Assembly (NCBI GenBank): GCA_945643635.1
Contig: CALZFC010000055.1
Span: forward strand, 1,591,001-1,655,000
Reading direction: 5' to 3'
Length of the DNA: 64,000 nt
Source of the DNA: Allodiplogaster sudhausi
Taxonomy: Eukaryota > Nematoda > Chromadorea > Rhabditida > Diplogasteridae
Each line of letters opens with the position of its first letter. Within the stretch, counting starts at the first letter, position 1. The position numbers and the translations under genes were made by a program. The notes beneath the pieces are model-generated. The model did no database searches, was not told where the DNA came from, and saw only the letters and a program-made list of their open reading frames with translations. Positions 46,759 through 58,762 of the stretch are shown here, one piece after another.

Positions 46759-49700
46759 GATGCCTGAAGCAACGAGGGAGGGAGAACATTCTACTGCCAG
46801 ACCACGCACAGTAAATTCCGTAACAAACAGTAGATCACATCAGAAAATACACAGCGAATTTTAACATGCGATGGTACTGAATAGATGATCATGACAGCCT
46901 CAGACCAACGTGGCCCGCCAGTGGGAGAAGGCTCAAGCTATTTGGAAAAAAAGGAGAAGAAGAGTCACCCGACCGGTATCCTGACAGTGAGCGAATGGCG
47001 CCATGGGTTCAATCACCAGAGAGCGAGATCGTATTCGATTTGCATTATCCTTTTTGCACCACATACCCTGTATGATTTCAGCGACACCACTAGTATTTTA
47101 AATACTATCGCACCACGGAATACAATCCTTTCTTATTGCAAATTATTAATTACATTCCCTACATTGTTGCTCCTCTCGCAACCTCAGAATGATCACTTAT
47201 GCATTTGAGAGAACATTCTTATTTTCCCCTAAAAAACAAGGAGGAAATAAATAATCGTAAGGATCTGTTTTGAAATACGCTAACGCATGCTACTAATTTA
47301 AGTTCTCAGCTACCCTTTTGAAGCCGACAGATGTCATTCTGAGAAGGAAGAGAAATGTCCAATGAATCTTCATTTCGCCTCTCTCTCTCTCCTCTCTCTC
47401 TCACTCACTCGCTCTCCTCCTATCACTCACTCCCATTATATCTCTCCATTTGTACCCCTTGGGGAATTTAACTCGTCTTCCAAATCTTTCGTTCAATTAA
47501 TACAGAATGAGCTTGATGTAATGTTTGACCACCGTGGAAGCGTGGCTACCACTGTTCCTCGAGTGGCCGTTGCATGATGCTAATCAAGAGCCTTCCCCTT
47601 GGAAATGCCGTCCATCGTTTGTCTCTTCACTTCCCAAAGAGAGAAGCTGGCCAATCTAACTCATTCCTTCAACACGACCATCCATCTTCAGCCATTTCAA
47701 CCACTTCTGCTGACTCATACAAATTGACGTCATCCTTCCCATTCATCAAATTTACCGATAGGTAAATATGATTTTTTGGTAATTTTAGAAAGAAAATGCA
47801 TATCGGTAGCAAATCTAACAATTTGTGTGCTATTCCCATGCCATTTTGGCATGTCGACCTTTGCTAGCTCTGCCGATGTGGGAGAGAGAAAGCGACTGAG
47901 CGATGGAGAGAGCAAAAGAGAGAGAGAGAATGAGAGAGAGCGAGAGAGCGAGAGAGAGGGCGAAAGAGGTGGGAGCGATGAGAAAGAAGCAGGATTCGTC
48001 ATGTTCCCCTCGGATTTGCAGCCCTATCATTATCTCACTGAAAACAGACACAGTGGGCAGCTCGAATTATCAAAAGATGCTCAAAACAGATTCTCCGCAT
48101 TCCTTGCTGGTTTAATTTCAAACTCCTTTCACGAGTGTCAAGTGCTACGACTTATTTCTCTTTCCGTTTTAAAACGCGTTTTGCAGCATTTCTTATCAGC
48201 ATTATCGGAATGTGTACCGTATTGGCCACATTTTCCCGTTCATTTTGGTCATCGGTATATGACCAAATAAGAGAACATTCAAGAGCGGATTCACAAGTCC
48301 GAAGTGTGAAAATGTTCTTGATGAGAAACTCTCGGCAGCGCTTACGCAGTGACGCCCTTTCTCATTGCGGTTGAATCGGCGAGGAGTAGTTGGGTGAGAG
48401 AGAGGGAAGGAAACCGCGACTCAGAGAATTTTGGCTGATTCTGAGTCGGCACTCTTCGTCTCCATTCGACTGCTCTTCCCGCTCCAAGGATGACAATTTA
48501 CATGCATATTTATCACACACTTAAACGTGATCGATTTTTGTTTACTCACATGTCATTTTAACTTTTAGATATTTTACATTCCAATTGCGATCGCGATCTA
48601 ACTAAGATGAGATTGCTTACGCGTGCAATTAATATAATGTCACTCAGCAAACTAGACATTTCCGTCTGGACAAAATTCCGTCGTGGTTATTATAGAAGCA
48701 TAATCGAATTTGCGGGATATTCCTGCCGAAATATAGCATAATCTTGAGGGTAATCGTGATTCGTGATGGCGATTGATGGTCGAGGAATGCCATTCCATCT
48801 CAGACTCTCGCTCCTCTTTCTTCTTCTTCAGTCCGTTTCCTCTAATGACATCACCATCCAAGAGATCGCCAGCAATGGTATTCTATTTCACACTTTCTTT
48901 TAAATAGCAATAGTTGAATATACATGGGAGAGATCTTTAAATTGACAGGACTGAACGAAGAGATGTTGTCCCGACCAGCCATGTTCGTGCCGTCGTCTTC
49001 TTCTGCTGAACAGAAACAAGTTGGCAGGATATAATGAGACACTGAAATAACTACATACTATATTCTATAAACGATGACAGAGGGCAATGATAGAACTGGG
49101 AACTGAGGACTAGGGCGAAGGGTAATCTCTTCAGAAGAAGCTTTCTCTAGAAGTTAAGGCGACAAGATATTGCTTGTTACTCAAACGATTCAAAACGCGT
49201 TCTAAATTTAAACAATAGGAACTGAGAAGAAGAGGTGAAAGGGGTGAAGATGAGGAAAAAAAAGAAATATGATTATGCATAGTTATTCGAATTATCTTTT
49301 CTGGTAGGACATTGGAATTAATGATGAATTCTCTCGATTGCCTGCAGACAGAAGTCTTCCGCCATCACCGACTGGCTCATGTGTCTGCGAAGAGGGCGCA
49401 GGAGTTGGACCTAATGAATCGCCTGCTCAAGAAGCCCCTCTACAACTTCCGAGATCTCTTCCGCTCCGATTTCCACTAGACATTCACCAATCTTCACCTT
49501 TCGGCATAATTACGGACAAAGAAAAGTCATTGCGTTCTAAGCTAACACGACCTGGGATCTCACAAGGAAACTTTTATAAAACTTTTTGATACAAGATGAA
49601 AACCTATTTGAAACTGTTGCAGAAAAACGAAGAATCCAGCTCAGTACACAGAAATGTATTTCCTCAGCTGATGAACAACCCTTTCGGTTACATATAAAGC

Positions 49701-50345
49701 TGATAGACTTGAAATGTAACTCTGAAATAGTAGATGAATAAATTCTTGTTAAAACGGGTCAGACTTTCTTCGCATTTTCAAGATTAAGAGGCAGTAATTG
49801 CAAGTCACCAGTGCTGAGTTAAAATGATGCCGCAATGCTGGCTAGGATGTACTGCCTAATCTTCGTCTTTCACTTCGACAAAACCACCGATGCCACAGAT
49901 CGCCCACTTATATGTTATAGATGGCCGTGCAGCGCATTGGCAAGTGCATAAACAGAGCTGAGTTAGAATGATGTAGTAAGATGAAAAGTAAGATGAAATT
50001 CCCTATAAATTCTGCTGGAGCGATTTAACAGCTAATTCAAATATTTTGAATTGCATTCCGGGAGAAAATAGCGGTTTGTTATCATTATCCTCGGCCCTTC
50101 TCCACCCAGCAGGAGGTCGATTCTCCTGCAGCTCTCGATTGCCTCTGACAGCTGTACGATACTGCAATCAGCACCGATTTCAGAAGCATCCATTTAGCCG
50201 AAGCTCGCTACTCATCTCGTTCACCCCATTTCCGAAACCCTTGACATGTTTAGAGACCGCATATAGCTATTACGGTCACATATTTGACCGGGCGCACTAC
50301 AGTATCCTGAGCGACATGTGTTCTATCTGAAATTCCTTTAACCTA
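46759..50345. other. no firm gene; exon-like minus-strand pieces near 48.7-49.0 kb
   Basis: 48652-48861 minus reads DGDVIRGNGLKKKKEERESE, and 48950-49010 reads EEDDGTNMAGRDNISSFSP after a CAG. They could be 5' exons of the upstream-facing gene, but no join was proven. Low-complexity open frames at 47730-48270 arise from a GA tract at about 47880-47970. The rest looks non-coding. Confidence 0.35.
50107..50186 (+). repeat. degenerate dispersed repeat, copy B
   Basis: Matches the reverse complement of 38070-38158 (CAGCAGGAGGTCGATTCTCC, then ACTGCAATCAGCACCGATTT). Confidence 0.6.
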
Positions 50346-51512
50346 CACAGGAATTTTAAAGGGGGCCCATGCATGGGGAATAAGGGGCCACGACGTGCGA
50401 TTTTTAGCGGCCAAGAGAGAACCCATTTTGGCCCCTAATCCACCCGGCGTGGGCCCCTCATTCTGCTAGCCGGGGCCCCTGATCAAGCGCGTAAGCTCCC
50501 GAAAGACTACGTCGTGGCCACTTATACAACGAACAGGGGCCCCTTATTCTCCGTTGTAGCGCCCCCTTTTCCACATACCTGGGCCCCCTATCCAGCTCAT
50601 CCGGGCCCCTTATCATACCGTTCGCTGCCCCTTATTCATTGCTTTTCTCGTGCCTGCTTTCATCACTTGACAAGTACATTTATTCTTCTAGTTACCAGAA
50701 TCACATGACAATCAAAACGGGAATCCTAACATGCGGAAAATGAACGGGCAAGGGGGCGTTATCTATCTCGGCGGCAAGGAAAGATCGCAAGTCTTGTCCA
50801 ACACTGCACTTCTTGGGGAAGAATGGCCTCCCTGCCTGTCCCATCCAGCCTGCGCAGATACCAGTCGCTCATCACCGCACACTGGAAGAGCAGCTTTGAA
50901 GTTTAAAAAAAATCATTACTGGAGCAGTTGACCTCGTGCGAACGACACGCCGTAGTCTTCTTCCAAAACATCCATCGCTGTCCCCATCTTCAGTGTCTCT
51001 CTCGCCGCGGAACAGGTCGCGCTCGATCTCGCAAGGTGCAGCACCGTCTTCAAAAAAATCATCGCAGCGAACTTAAAGTAAACAAAACAGCGCTGACCTG
51101 TTAAAGTTACGCGACTAATTGCAGTTGGGCCGCCTCGATCCCATCCTGTAGTCGCATTTTCGTTTGCAAGCCATCGCAAACCATGAAAAACAAACTAATT
51201 AAGTCAGACGCTAAAATACATAATGAACAGCACATGCAAAAAGTCCATGGCGAGTAATATTTTAGTGCAGCGTCCTTCTCGTTTTTAAAAACATCGGAAA
51301 ACAACCGTACTTTTACACTAGATAAACCCCCTTGTGGCCCCATTTCAACGTCAAAAAGCATTAGTGGCCACCACAAGCAGAATCAGGGGCCACGGCGAGG
51401 TTGCTTGGGTAAAGGGTGGCTGCGCGAGTGCGGAATGAGGGGCCACGGCGTGGTCGCACCCCGGTGTGGCCCCCTATTCAGCATACGTGGGCCCCCTTTA
51501 AAATTCCTGTGT
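50346..51512. mobile_element. 1.17-kb TIR element with subterminal GGGGCCCC-type repeats
   Basis: CACAGGAATTTTAAAGGGGG starts at 50346, and its complement closes at 51512. TA lies directly outside both ends, compatible with a Tc1/mariner-type insertion. Inside both flanks are many copies of a short motif resembling GGGGCCCCTTATTC, or its complement GAATAAGGGGCC, in alternating orientation. The core has minus-strand open frames of 87 to 89 codons that resemble no transposase I know. Non-autonomous element or remnant. Confidence 0.78.
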
Positions 51513-52270
51513 AGTTGTTTTTATAAAGTTTATGCATTCTAGCTTGCTTTTGCTAGCCAATATTTCATCAATAGTATTCAAGGTATAGAATTAGAGAGTG
51601 AAAGTCTAAAAATTGACCTTGGGGATGGAAGTGCAAGCGCCAATATTTCAGTGTTCGGTTAATTGGGACTGGGCGGGACATATTCGACTGCCCATTCGTT
51701 CCCGGTCTTGCTAGGAGTATCAGGAAAAAATTTCATTCATATAGGCAAGCGCCGACTTGAGATATCATTCAAAACGTGCTAAATTCCTTAAGCGCGCTTA
51801 TAAATTAATCGAAAACAGACACATCCGGTCATTCGCGGGGAAATTTTCTATGATTTAGCGTACTTAAACGTCTTCTTAATCTATTTCTAAGCAATTTAAT
51901 AAGAAAAGTTAGCGCCGAAATGAGATATCCTTGAGAAAGTATCGGCTGAAACCAACACCTCGGATTACATAAAATACAACTCTCCCTGCTAATTTATTGG
52001 TTCGGCTGGCTCAATAATTGGTCCTAAATAGTGATAAATTAAGTTTTAATATTTATATTTTATGAAAAAGTACCAAAAAATCACGCGAAGAAAATGTTTT
52101 AAACCTTTTCAAACTTTTATCTGCGGTCTCTAGACATGTTCCCTCACTCCTGCTCTCTCACTCTCTTTCCTAATCCATCTCTCTTACTCTCTCCTTCTCT
52201 CCACTCCTTTCTTATCTCTTCCTCCTCTCCCAGTTCCCTCCCTTCTGCTCTCTCACTATCTTTCCTAATC

Positions 52271-52316
<46 letters not shown>

Positions 52317-53197
52317 CCTCTTTCTCTCCCCCTTTCTCCTTTGTTCTCTCCCTCATGGTAATTGAAAATCACTTGAGTCGCATTATTTAGTGCTACAATA
52401 AGCAATGCTAATAAAATATAGTGTTTAAAATTTAATAGATTGCAAACGTCGACGTCGAGAGTTTAGCCTGAAGTTATTTTCTCTGGAATCCAATTATCTT
52501 CATGACACAGTGCGCTTTTTATATCTTGTTATGGACTGTGTTGTGTTGAATATAGTTGAATGATTATGAAATGTACTCTACATTTATAGCGACAACTTAG
52601 AAAACATCCGGCCTTGCTAACAGGAATAGATTGCGAAATAGTTGAAAACGGCGGTTGGCGTCTGTCTGTTTGTCGCGGTTTCTAGGGAACGCAATGCGGA
52701 GAGACAACCAGAGTGTGGGCAGAGAAAGAGGGAGAAATGAGTTGACAGCCGAGATAGAAAGGGGTGCTCTTATGACGTCTAGGACAACGTGGCTGACTCA
52801 TTCTCTTCACATCATTGTGCAAGATTGCTTCAGCACCCCTCCATTCTCTTTTATACGAGTGGAATACGGGAGAGAGGCACAGTAGCATGTGCTTGGTCAG
52901 TGGACTGAGTGAGGCGCCGAATATCTAGATATCTTTCTCTTACGTTCTCTGCTCCGCTCCGTTTGTGCTTGCTATGTGCTCTTTAGCTGTAGTGGCTGTG
53001 ACTTGCTCACGTGAGTCACCGGTGTTCCTCTCGATCGACATTCCCAAGTGTCCCCCTCGCCTTTCGCTTTCTATGTCTGTTTAGAAAAACTTTCTGCATG
53101 GTTTGCACGTGCGCTCGTGCTTTAATGTTGTCGAAGTGTAAAATGTCGAAATTTTTCTCCGAGTGTGATGTTTATCTTGTTATAGTGAATACTGAAA
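51513..53197. other. intergenic region upstream of RBR ligase
   Basis: Mostly AT-rich with a CT block at about 52140-52335. 52640-53197 is more GC-rich and probably contains promoter and 5' UTR of the downstream gene. No specific element was recognised. Confidence 0.45.
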
Positions 53198-56111
53198 ATG
53201 CGCCTGGAACGCGGTGTCCGCCGCGTGCGCCGCGTGCTGAAGGGGCCTCCCGTGGTGCGCAAGGAATTCGAGAGAGGAAGCACCTGTGGCTGCTTCCTGG
53301 AGTACGGCGAGGAACGAATCAAATTTGTCAGTTTTTATTTTATTTTTCATGTTTACGCTGTCCTTTTTGGCATGTTTCGTTTATGAAGGTATTCAGCACT
53401 TTTTTATTAGAAGGACGTTGAAAGCTATTCATTCCGTGTTATTCAACTGTTACTAGTGGCTTCTCATCTGTCACAACCAACAGGCGACAATTGCAGGCTC
53501 TGAGCGATGTTCGAACTGCCGCCCTCGACCGACCAGATCCTCTTGGTTGCCAAGATAGGGACATCTGCTACTCACTCAACAAGAGGAAGAGATGGCTCGT
53601 CCCGGACATTCTCGAGGATAAGATTGAGGAGCTTCAGGTTATTTTATGACGTCTCCTGTATCTCTTTTAGGAAGTTTTCTACATTTTCCTTTTATTCTCA
53701 CAATTATTTCTTTCTTTTAAAACCGAAGACTTCGCTGTCATTACTTTCAATTGTACTTGAGTTAATTTTGTGCAAAAATTAGTTATTTCAGTGGCCAGAA
53801 GCGCGCCTCCGCGTGTCATCCGCAGTGTATTCCGAGCACTCAGCAAGGCCGAGTCGGCATCTTCTTGGAGTGGTGGGCATCCCGGAATGGGCTGTTCCCC
53901 CCAGGCCGACTGCCGTTGCCTTCCACGATGTCTCTGAGACTGGCGAAGTCATCCAGAGACGGGCAAAGAACCAAGGAGCTCGGCTTCGCACTCTCACTCA
54001 GTACGCTCTCATTCACTCTCTTCTGTCCTCTTCCAATAACGAAGTACTTCAGACTGTCTTGCCATGTCGTGTCCTAACTCTCATTCTACTTCATTTAGCC
54101 CTGCGAGACCGCCCCGTCGCGAGGGGAAAGGAAAGAAGCGAGAGCGGCTGATAGATGTCTATGAAGACTACGTGGATCCACCGGCCAAAGAGGCCGACGC
54201 CCTCTTCCAGAAGATCCACTTCCGCTACTCGGTTCTTCTCCCCACCAAGCCGAGCCACTCCCTTCTCAACTCTTCCAAGCAGTCAGCTCGCTCTCTTTTC
54301 GTTCCTTTAACTAATATTACTTTTATCTGACCATGAGTCTTATATTTTAATATATTATATACTAATATTTTATTTCACTAATATACCTTGCTAAACATTT
54401 TCAGTAATCTTTATAATAGAACTTGTATGAGTTAAAAAAACATTTGCAGATACCCACTGCACGGACGGTTTGGTGATGATTGGACGGATGTGAAAGGAGA
54501 GCCAATCCCTCGCTTCTCTCCGAAACCGCAGATCTCGAGAGAAGATGTCAGGAGAGAGTACGAAGAATGGAGATCTGAAATGGTGGACTTGGAGGAGGAA
54601 GTGGAAGACACCCCGAATGAAGATCCCCTCTCCCTGCCCTCTTTCTCCGCCGCTCTCTCTGACTTTGTTGTTCCTCGTCTTCCGAAGAGACAGCGAAGAC
54701 CCCGTCGGTCCTCTCCCAAGTCGCTCTCCTCCTCGTCTTCCACTGCTTCAACTGCACTCCTCTGCGACTCCATCGAGCTGGTGTCTCTGACCTCCTCGCC
54801 GTCTCCTCGTTCTCCTGCTCCCTCGCCCTCTTCCTCCTCTCACACTTCTCCCTTCTCTCCACCTACCGAGTTGACCCTTCTCCGAGGCTGTCTCCTCCTT
54901 CCTCTCATTTCATCTCCTTACCTAGAGCGTCTTCCCTTCCACCCTCCCACTTTCCTTCTTCACCATCGAGATCTTAAGAAGGTCGTCGGAGATGAAATGC
55001 TGACGAAAGCCTTCGAAATGGTTGAAAGGCCAGAGAAGAGAGAGGAGAGAATACCAACTTCTTATTGGCGTGTTCCTCTCCGTCTCACCACGAAGCAGCG
55101 AAGGAGACTTAGGGACATCGAACGAGTGAAAGAGGTCGGGTTTTTCTTTATTTCTTTTGTGTTTTAAATCTTTGTATTAAAAAAGAATGTGTTCAGGTAC
55201 CAGTGTGTCCTCCTCCTCTTCTGCTGAGTTGCCTGGTTGTCCGTGAAGTGGCTGGGGAGTCTCGTTTCTACAAATCCGCTTGCCTTTCCTGCTCTCCGAA
55301 TCTTCATGATTTCGCTTTCAAGAACTCTGATTGGACACATATTTCTCATGAGGTCTTTATCTTCATTCTCATTACATGATATAAGAGTATTATTATTCTA
55401 ACTTTATTTGATTCGAAGGGTAGTTCTGTGAATTTCAGCCGGTGCCGGAGTCTGTCCTTCCGGGAGAGTGTCTGGTGTGTTTCGCAGACTGTTCGGCCTC
55501 CACGTCCTTTGGTCTTCCTTGTGGTCATGTCTTCTGTTCGGAATGCTGGCTTCACCACGTCGATTCTTGCCAGAGACTGGACAAGCTTCCCGTACCTTGC
55601 ATGGTAACGATTTGTTATTATATTCATTGGTGATTTTAAAACGTAACTGCGTTTGGAATTAGTAACAATATTTGAATGACAGGAGAGCGGATGTTCGGAA
55701 GAGTTGACCGCCATGGCCTCTCTTGTTCTCTTCTCTCCCAAGGCTTCCTCAGCCTACCGCCAGGAACTGCGAGAGCGTCTCTTCAGCAAAGAGAACCTTT
55801 TCTCTTGCCCGTCTTGTCAGAAGATTCTCCAGCCAACTCAGGGTTCGTCATGGTCTTTTTAATGTCTTTACCCATCTTCCCATCTCACTTCATTTATCCG
55901 GAATTTTTGTTTATTTATCCTGAATATTCCCTTCAGAGCGCTCCTTGGTCTGTTCGTGCTCTACCGTAGTCTGTGGGGTGTGTCATGAAATGGAGCACGC
56001 TCCTCTCCCCTGCGATGTCTATTCCGAGTACGTGAGGGTGGCAGACAAAAGTGGGGTGCGGGTCTCCTTGGGACGCCAACTCTTCTCTGCTGCTTCCTGT
56101 GGTCGCCATGT

Positions 56112-56168
<57 letters not shown>

Positions 56169-57049
56169 CTCTTCTATCTGTCGCCCTCTCTTTCTCTCTC
56201 ATTCTATCAGATTCTTTCCTAGTTGTCTTTCAACTCCATGAATTGAGGTGTCCGAACTGACGAAGTGTCCGTGGTGCTCCCGCCTCATGCAGCGGAGTGA
56301 CGGCTGCCCTCACATGACTTGCATCTGCGGTGGCGAGTTCTGCTATTACTGTGGCACTAAATACGACTGGAGACACGACTGTGACGGACAGAACTTCAAG
56401 GTTGGGATTCTTTCTCATTCTATTCCTTCCCCTTCTTTTCTTATCTATCCCGATTCCTCGTATTATATTCCTGGTTCTTGCAGCGCGTGCAGCTGGTGGA
56501 TGCTGTAGAGAAAGATGGAATCTTCTCTTCCTCCCAGCTCTCCCTCACTCTGTCCATCCGTGGAGATCTCGTGGATCGACAGAAGGAACTGTCCAAGAGA
56601 CTCCTTCTTCTCCCTCCTGCCGAGCGAATCTTCTGCCAGAAAGCTGTGCTCGAGGTACGGTCATTTCTTCTCTTTCTCTTTTATTTCTCATAAGACGGCA
56701 TTCTTTGCAAACCTAATTACGAACATATTTGTAGGCAGTGTCATTGCTGGAAAGATCGATGCTGCATTCCATGCGCTGCCGTGGCCAGCTGGCAGGGAGT
56801 GCGAGGAAGGGGAACAAGCGGTCCCTTTCCTCCTCCGCCCTTCCCTCCTCCGCCCTTCCCTACTCCGCCCTCCCCTCCTCCGACCTCCTCGTGGACCGTC
56901 TCCGATTTGCCCTTTCCCTCTTCCTGAACACTGCCGATGGCCGGGGCAACCAGACTCTCACTCACAAGGCCCGCACTCTCGTGGAGGTCTGCTCCATTGT
57001 TCGCAATTCCATTACTCGCCCTCAGATTCGTAGTCTTACTTTCATCTAA
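53198..57049 (+). CDS. RING-between-RING (RBR) E3 ubiquitin ligase, Ariadne-type
   Basis: RBR ligases take ubiquitin from an E2 on RING1 and pass it through a thioester on a RING2 cysteine to the substrate. Twelve phase-consistent exons: 53198-53326, 53497-53637, 53792-54000, 54099-54281, 54450-55134, 55197-55352, 55439-55603, 55683-55842, 55937-56109, 56248-56400, 56484-56654 and 56735-57049; 879 aa. RING1 is ECLVCFADC with CGHVFCSECW and the closing CMESGC. The IBR has FSCPSCQKIL and CSCSTVVCGVCHEMEHAPLP. RING2 is KCPWCSRLMQRSDGCPHMTC with the expected catalytic Cys in SDGCPHM, followed by GGEFCYYCGTKYDWRHDC. The C-terminal helical region (KELSKRLLLLPPAERIFCQK) fits an Ariadne-like domain. 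The N-terminal 500 residues are long, with acidic (DLEEEVEDTPNEDP) and Ser/Pro-rich stretches. The exact subfamily is uncertain. PPIL3 follows on the same strand. Confidence 0.92.
56110..56195 (+). repeat. CT microsatellite in RBR gene intron 9
   Basis: CTCTCT run beginning six bases after the GTCAGT donor at 56110, filling half of the short intron between IBR and RING2 exons. Confidence 0.88.
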
Positions 57050-57516
57050 ATATGTAGATCTCTAGGTTATAGGAACAGAATATTATGCACGTGTTACGAT
57101 TGTGATATTTATACTCGATGTGTCCAAACATATTTACTAACCATATGATCTCTTACACTTTAGGCTCATTGCGAGTATATTAAGACAAATATCCACGGTT
57201 TACTTGTTACGAATTGTATGTTTATAAATTGAACGATTTTTTTTTAATTGACATATCAACAAAAGCTGGATCTCCGTATCGCAATTGCCTGAGGATTGCA
57301 AGGAGCATCGTTCGTTTTACAATTTGTTGCTGTCTAATAGTGTGCTTTGGTTGTGATTGGTGCATTTAGATCTCAAAATTTCGCACCAGGCACGCGCAGA
57401 GAATTCGTAATTTCGAAAACTTGAAAATCTGCGAATATTGTTGTTTTACATCTTTCTCATTGGAAGGCTTCTCTTTATCGGTGAGGGAAGGAGTGTTATT
57501 TGCTGTCCGGACTGCG

Positions 57517-58579
57517 ATGTCCGTGACACTCCACACAACAGTCGGTGATATCAAGATTGAACTGTTCTGTGAGAAAGCTCCTAAGACTTGCGAGGTTTGC
57601 ATTCATGTATTTCTAATATCTTTGGCTGACTGTAACGTCGGGGTGAAATTATCCGAATTATTTTCTATTGCAGAACTTCCTTGCTCTCTGTGCCAGCGAC
57701 TACTATAAAAACAACATCTTTCACAGGAATATCAAGGATTTTATGGTCCAGACTGGTGATCCAACTGGACAGGGTATGTCTTTTCTATTGAGTGGAAGCT
57801 TTGAAAAGGTTTCGACGTTTGATATAACATTGTAATGAGAATAGCTTTTTTTTACAAAGAGACCCTTAATTCCTTAAGGAAAAGGCGGTCAAAGCATCTG
57901 GGGCGGTCCTTTCGAAGATGAATTCTCCACTGAGCTTACGGTTCTTCTTACCCTTTACTTTCGTGGCATCAGCAGTTTTGTCTTGCCAAACGATTGGTCG
58001 AAAGAAGAAGTTGAACGCATAGATTGGTGTTCAGCACAACACTCGTGGCATTGTGTCAATGGCCAACAACGGCCCGAACACGAATCGCTCCCAGTTCTTC
58101 ATCACTTACGCTGCCGCCAAGCATCTCGACCTCAAGTACACCATTTTCGGACAGTCAGTTACTTCTACCAGCCCTAATCGATTAAATTCAAGCTCTTGTT
58201 CTTAAATGCAAAATTGTTGAAAATATGACATGATTACGATAAAATTAATATGCATTTCCTCATTCTGCTTCTGTCTTGCTTTATATCTTGTTTTGCTAAT
58301 TTCTAGTTTGCTTTGTTTTTTAACACAATTTGAATGTTTCAAACTCACTGCAGCGTCATCGATGGCTTCGACACCTTGGATGAACTGGAGACCATCAAGG
58401 TTCTAGACAAGACTCCCATTCATATTTCGCATTGTTTTCTTTGGAAGTACATTTTTTCTTCCTGTTTAATAATTGCTTTGCTAAGCAAGGATACACAGGT
58501 TGACCCGAAGTACCGGCCGGTGGTTGAGCAGCGGATTCGCGATATCACCATCCACGCAAATCCACTTGCAACTGAATAA
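57517..58579 (+). CDS. PPIL3: peptidyl-prolyl cis-trans isomerase PPIL3 (cyclophilin)
   Basis: Cyclophilin-like proline isomerase; PPIL3 is a spliceosome-associated member. Six exons: 57517-57594, 57674-57773, 57879-57940, 58035-58153, 58354-58399 and 58499-58579, giving 161 aa, the usual PPIL3 length. Diagnostic sequence: [54 protein letters not shown], then [49 protein letters not shown] and [13 protein letters not shown] follow. The catalytic FHR, QTGD, MAN and SQFFIT blocks are all intact; the Trp of the cyclosporin pocket is not conserved, as usual in PPIL3. It lies 467 bases after the RBR stop codon and 183 before the next gene's ATG, all on one strand. Confidence 0.96.
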
Positions 58580-58762
58580 TAAGCGGATTCCGTTAGTTCA
58601 CTTTTTTAAGTGATAATTCTCTCATATTTATGTACACTTGTTGTGCTAGAAAAATAGCAATTCTCTTTTTGTTGACGGTAAATTTCCTTATCTGAATTTG
58701 GTAATTTGAGCTTTCCACAATCTGCTGTGCCTAAGTATGCCTCTTCATTGCAATCTATTCGA

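Noticed and set aside
50916..51376. Transposase gene in the core of the 50346-51512 element
   Set aside because: The open frames are under 90 codons and show no DDE/DDD-type or DNA-binding motif.
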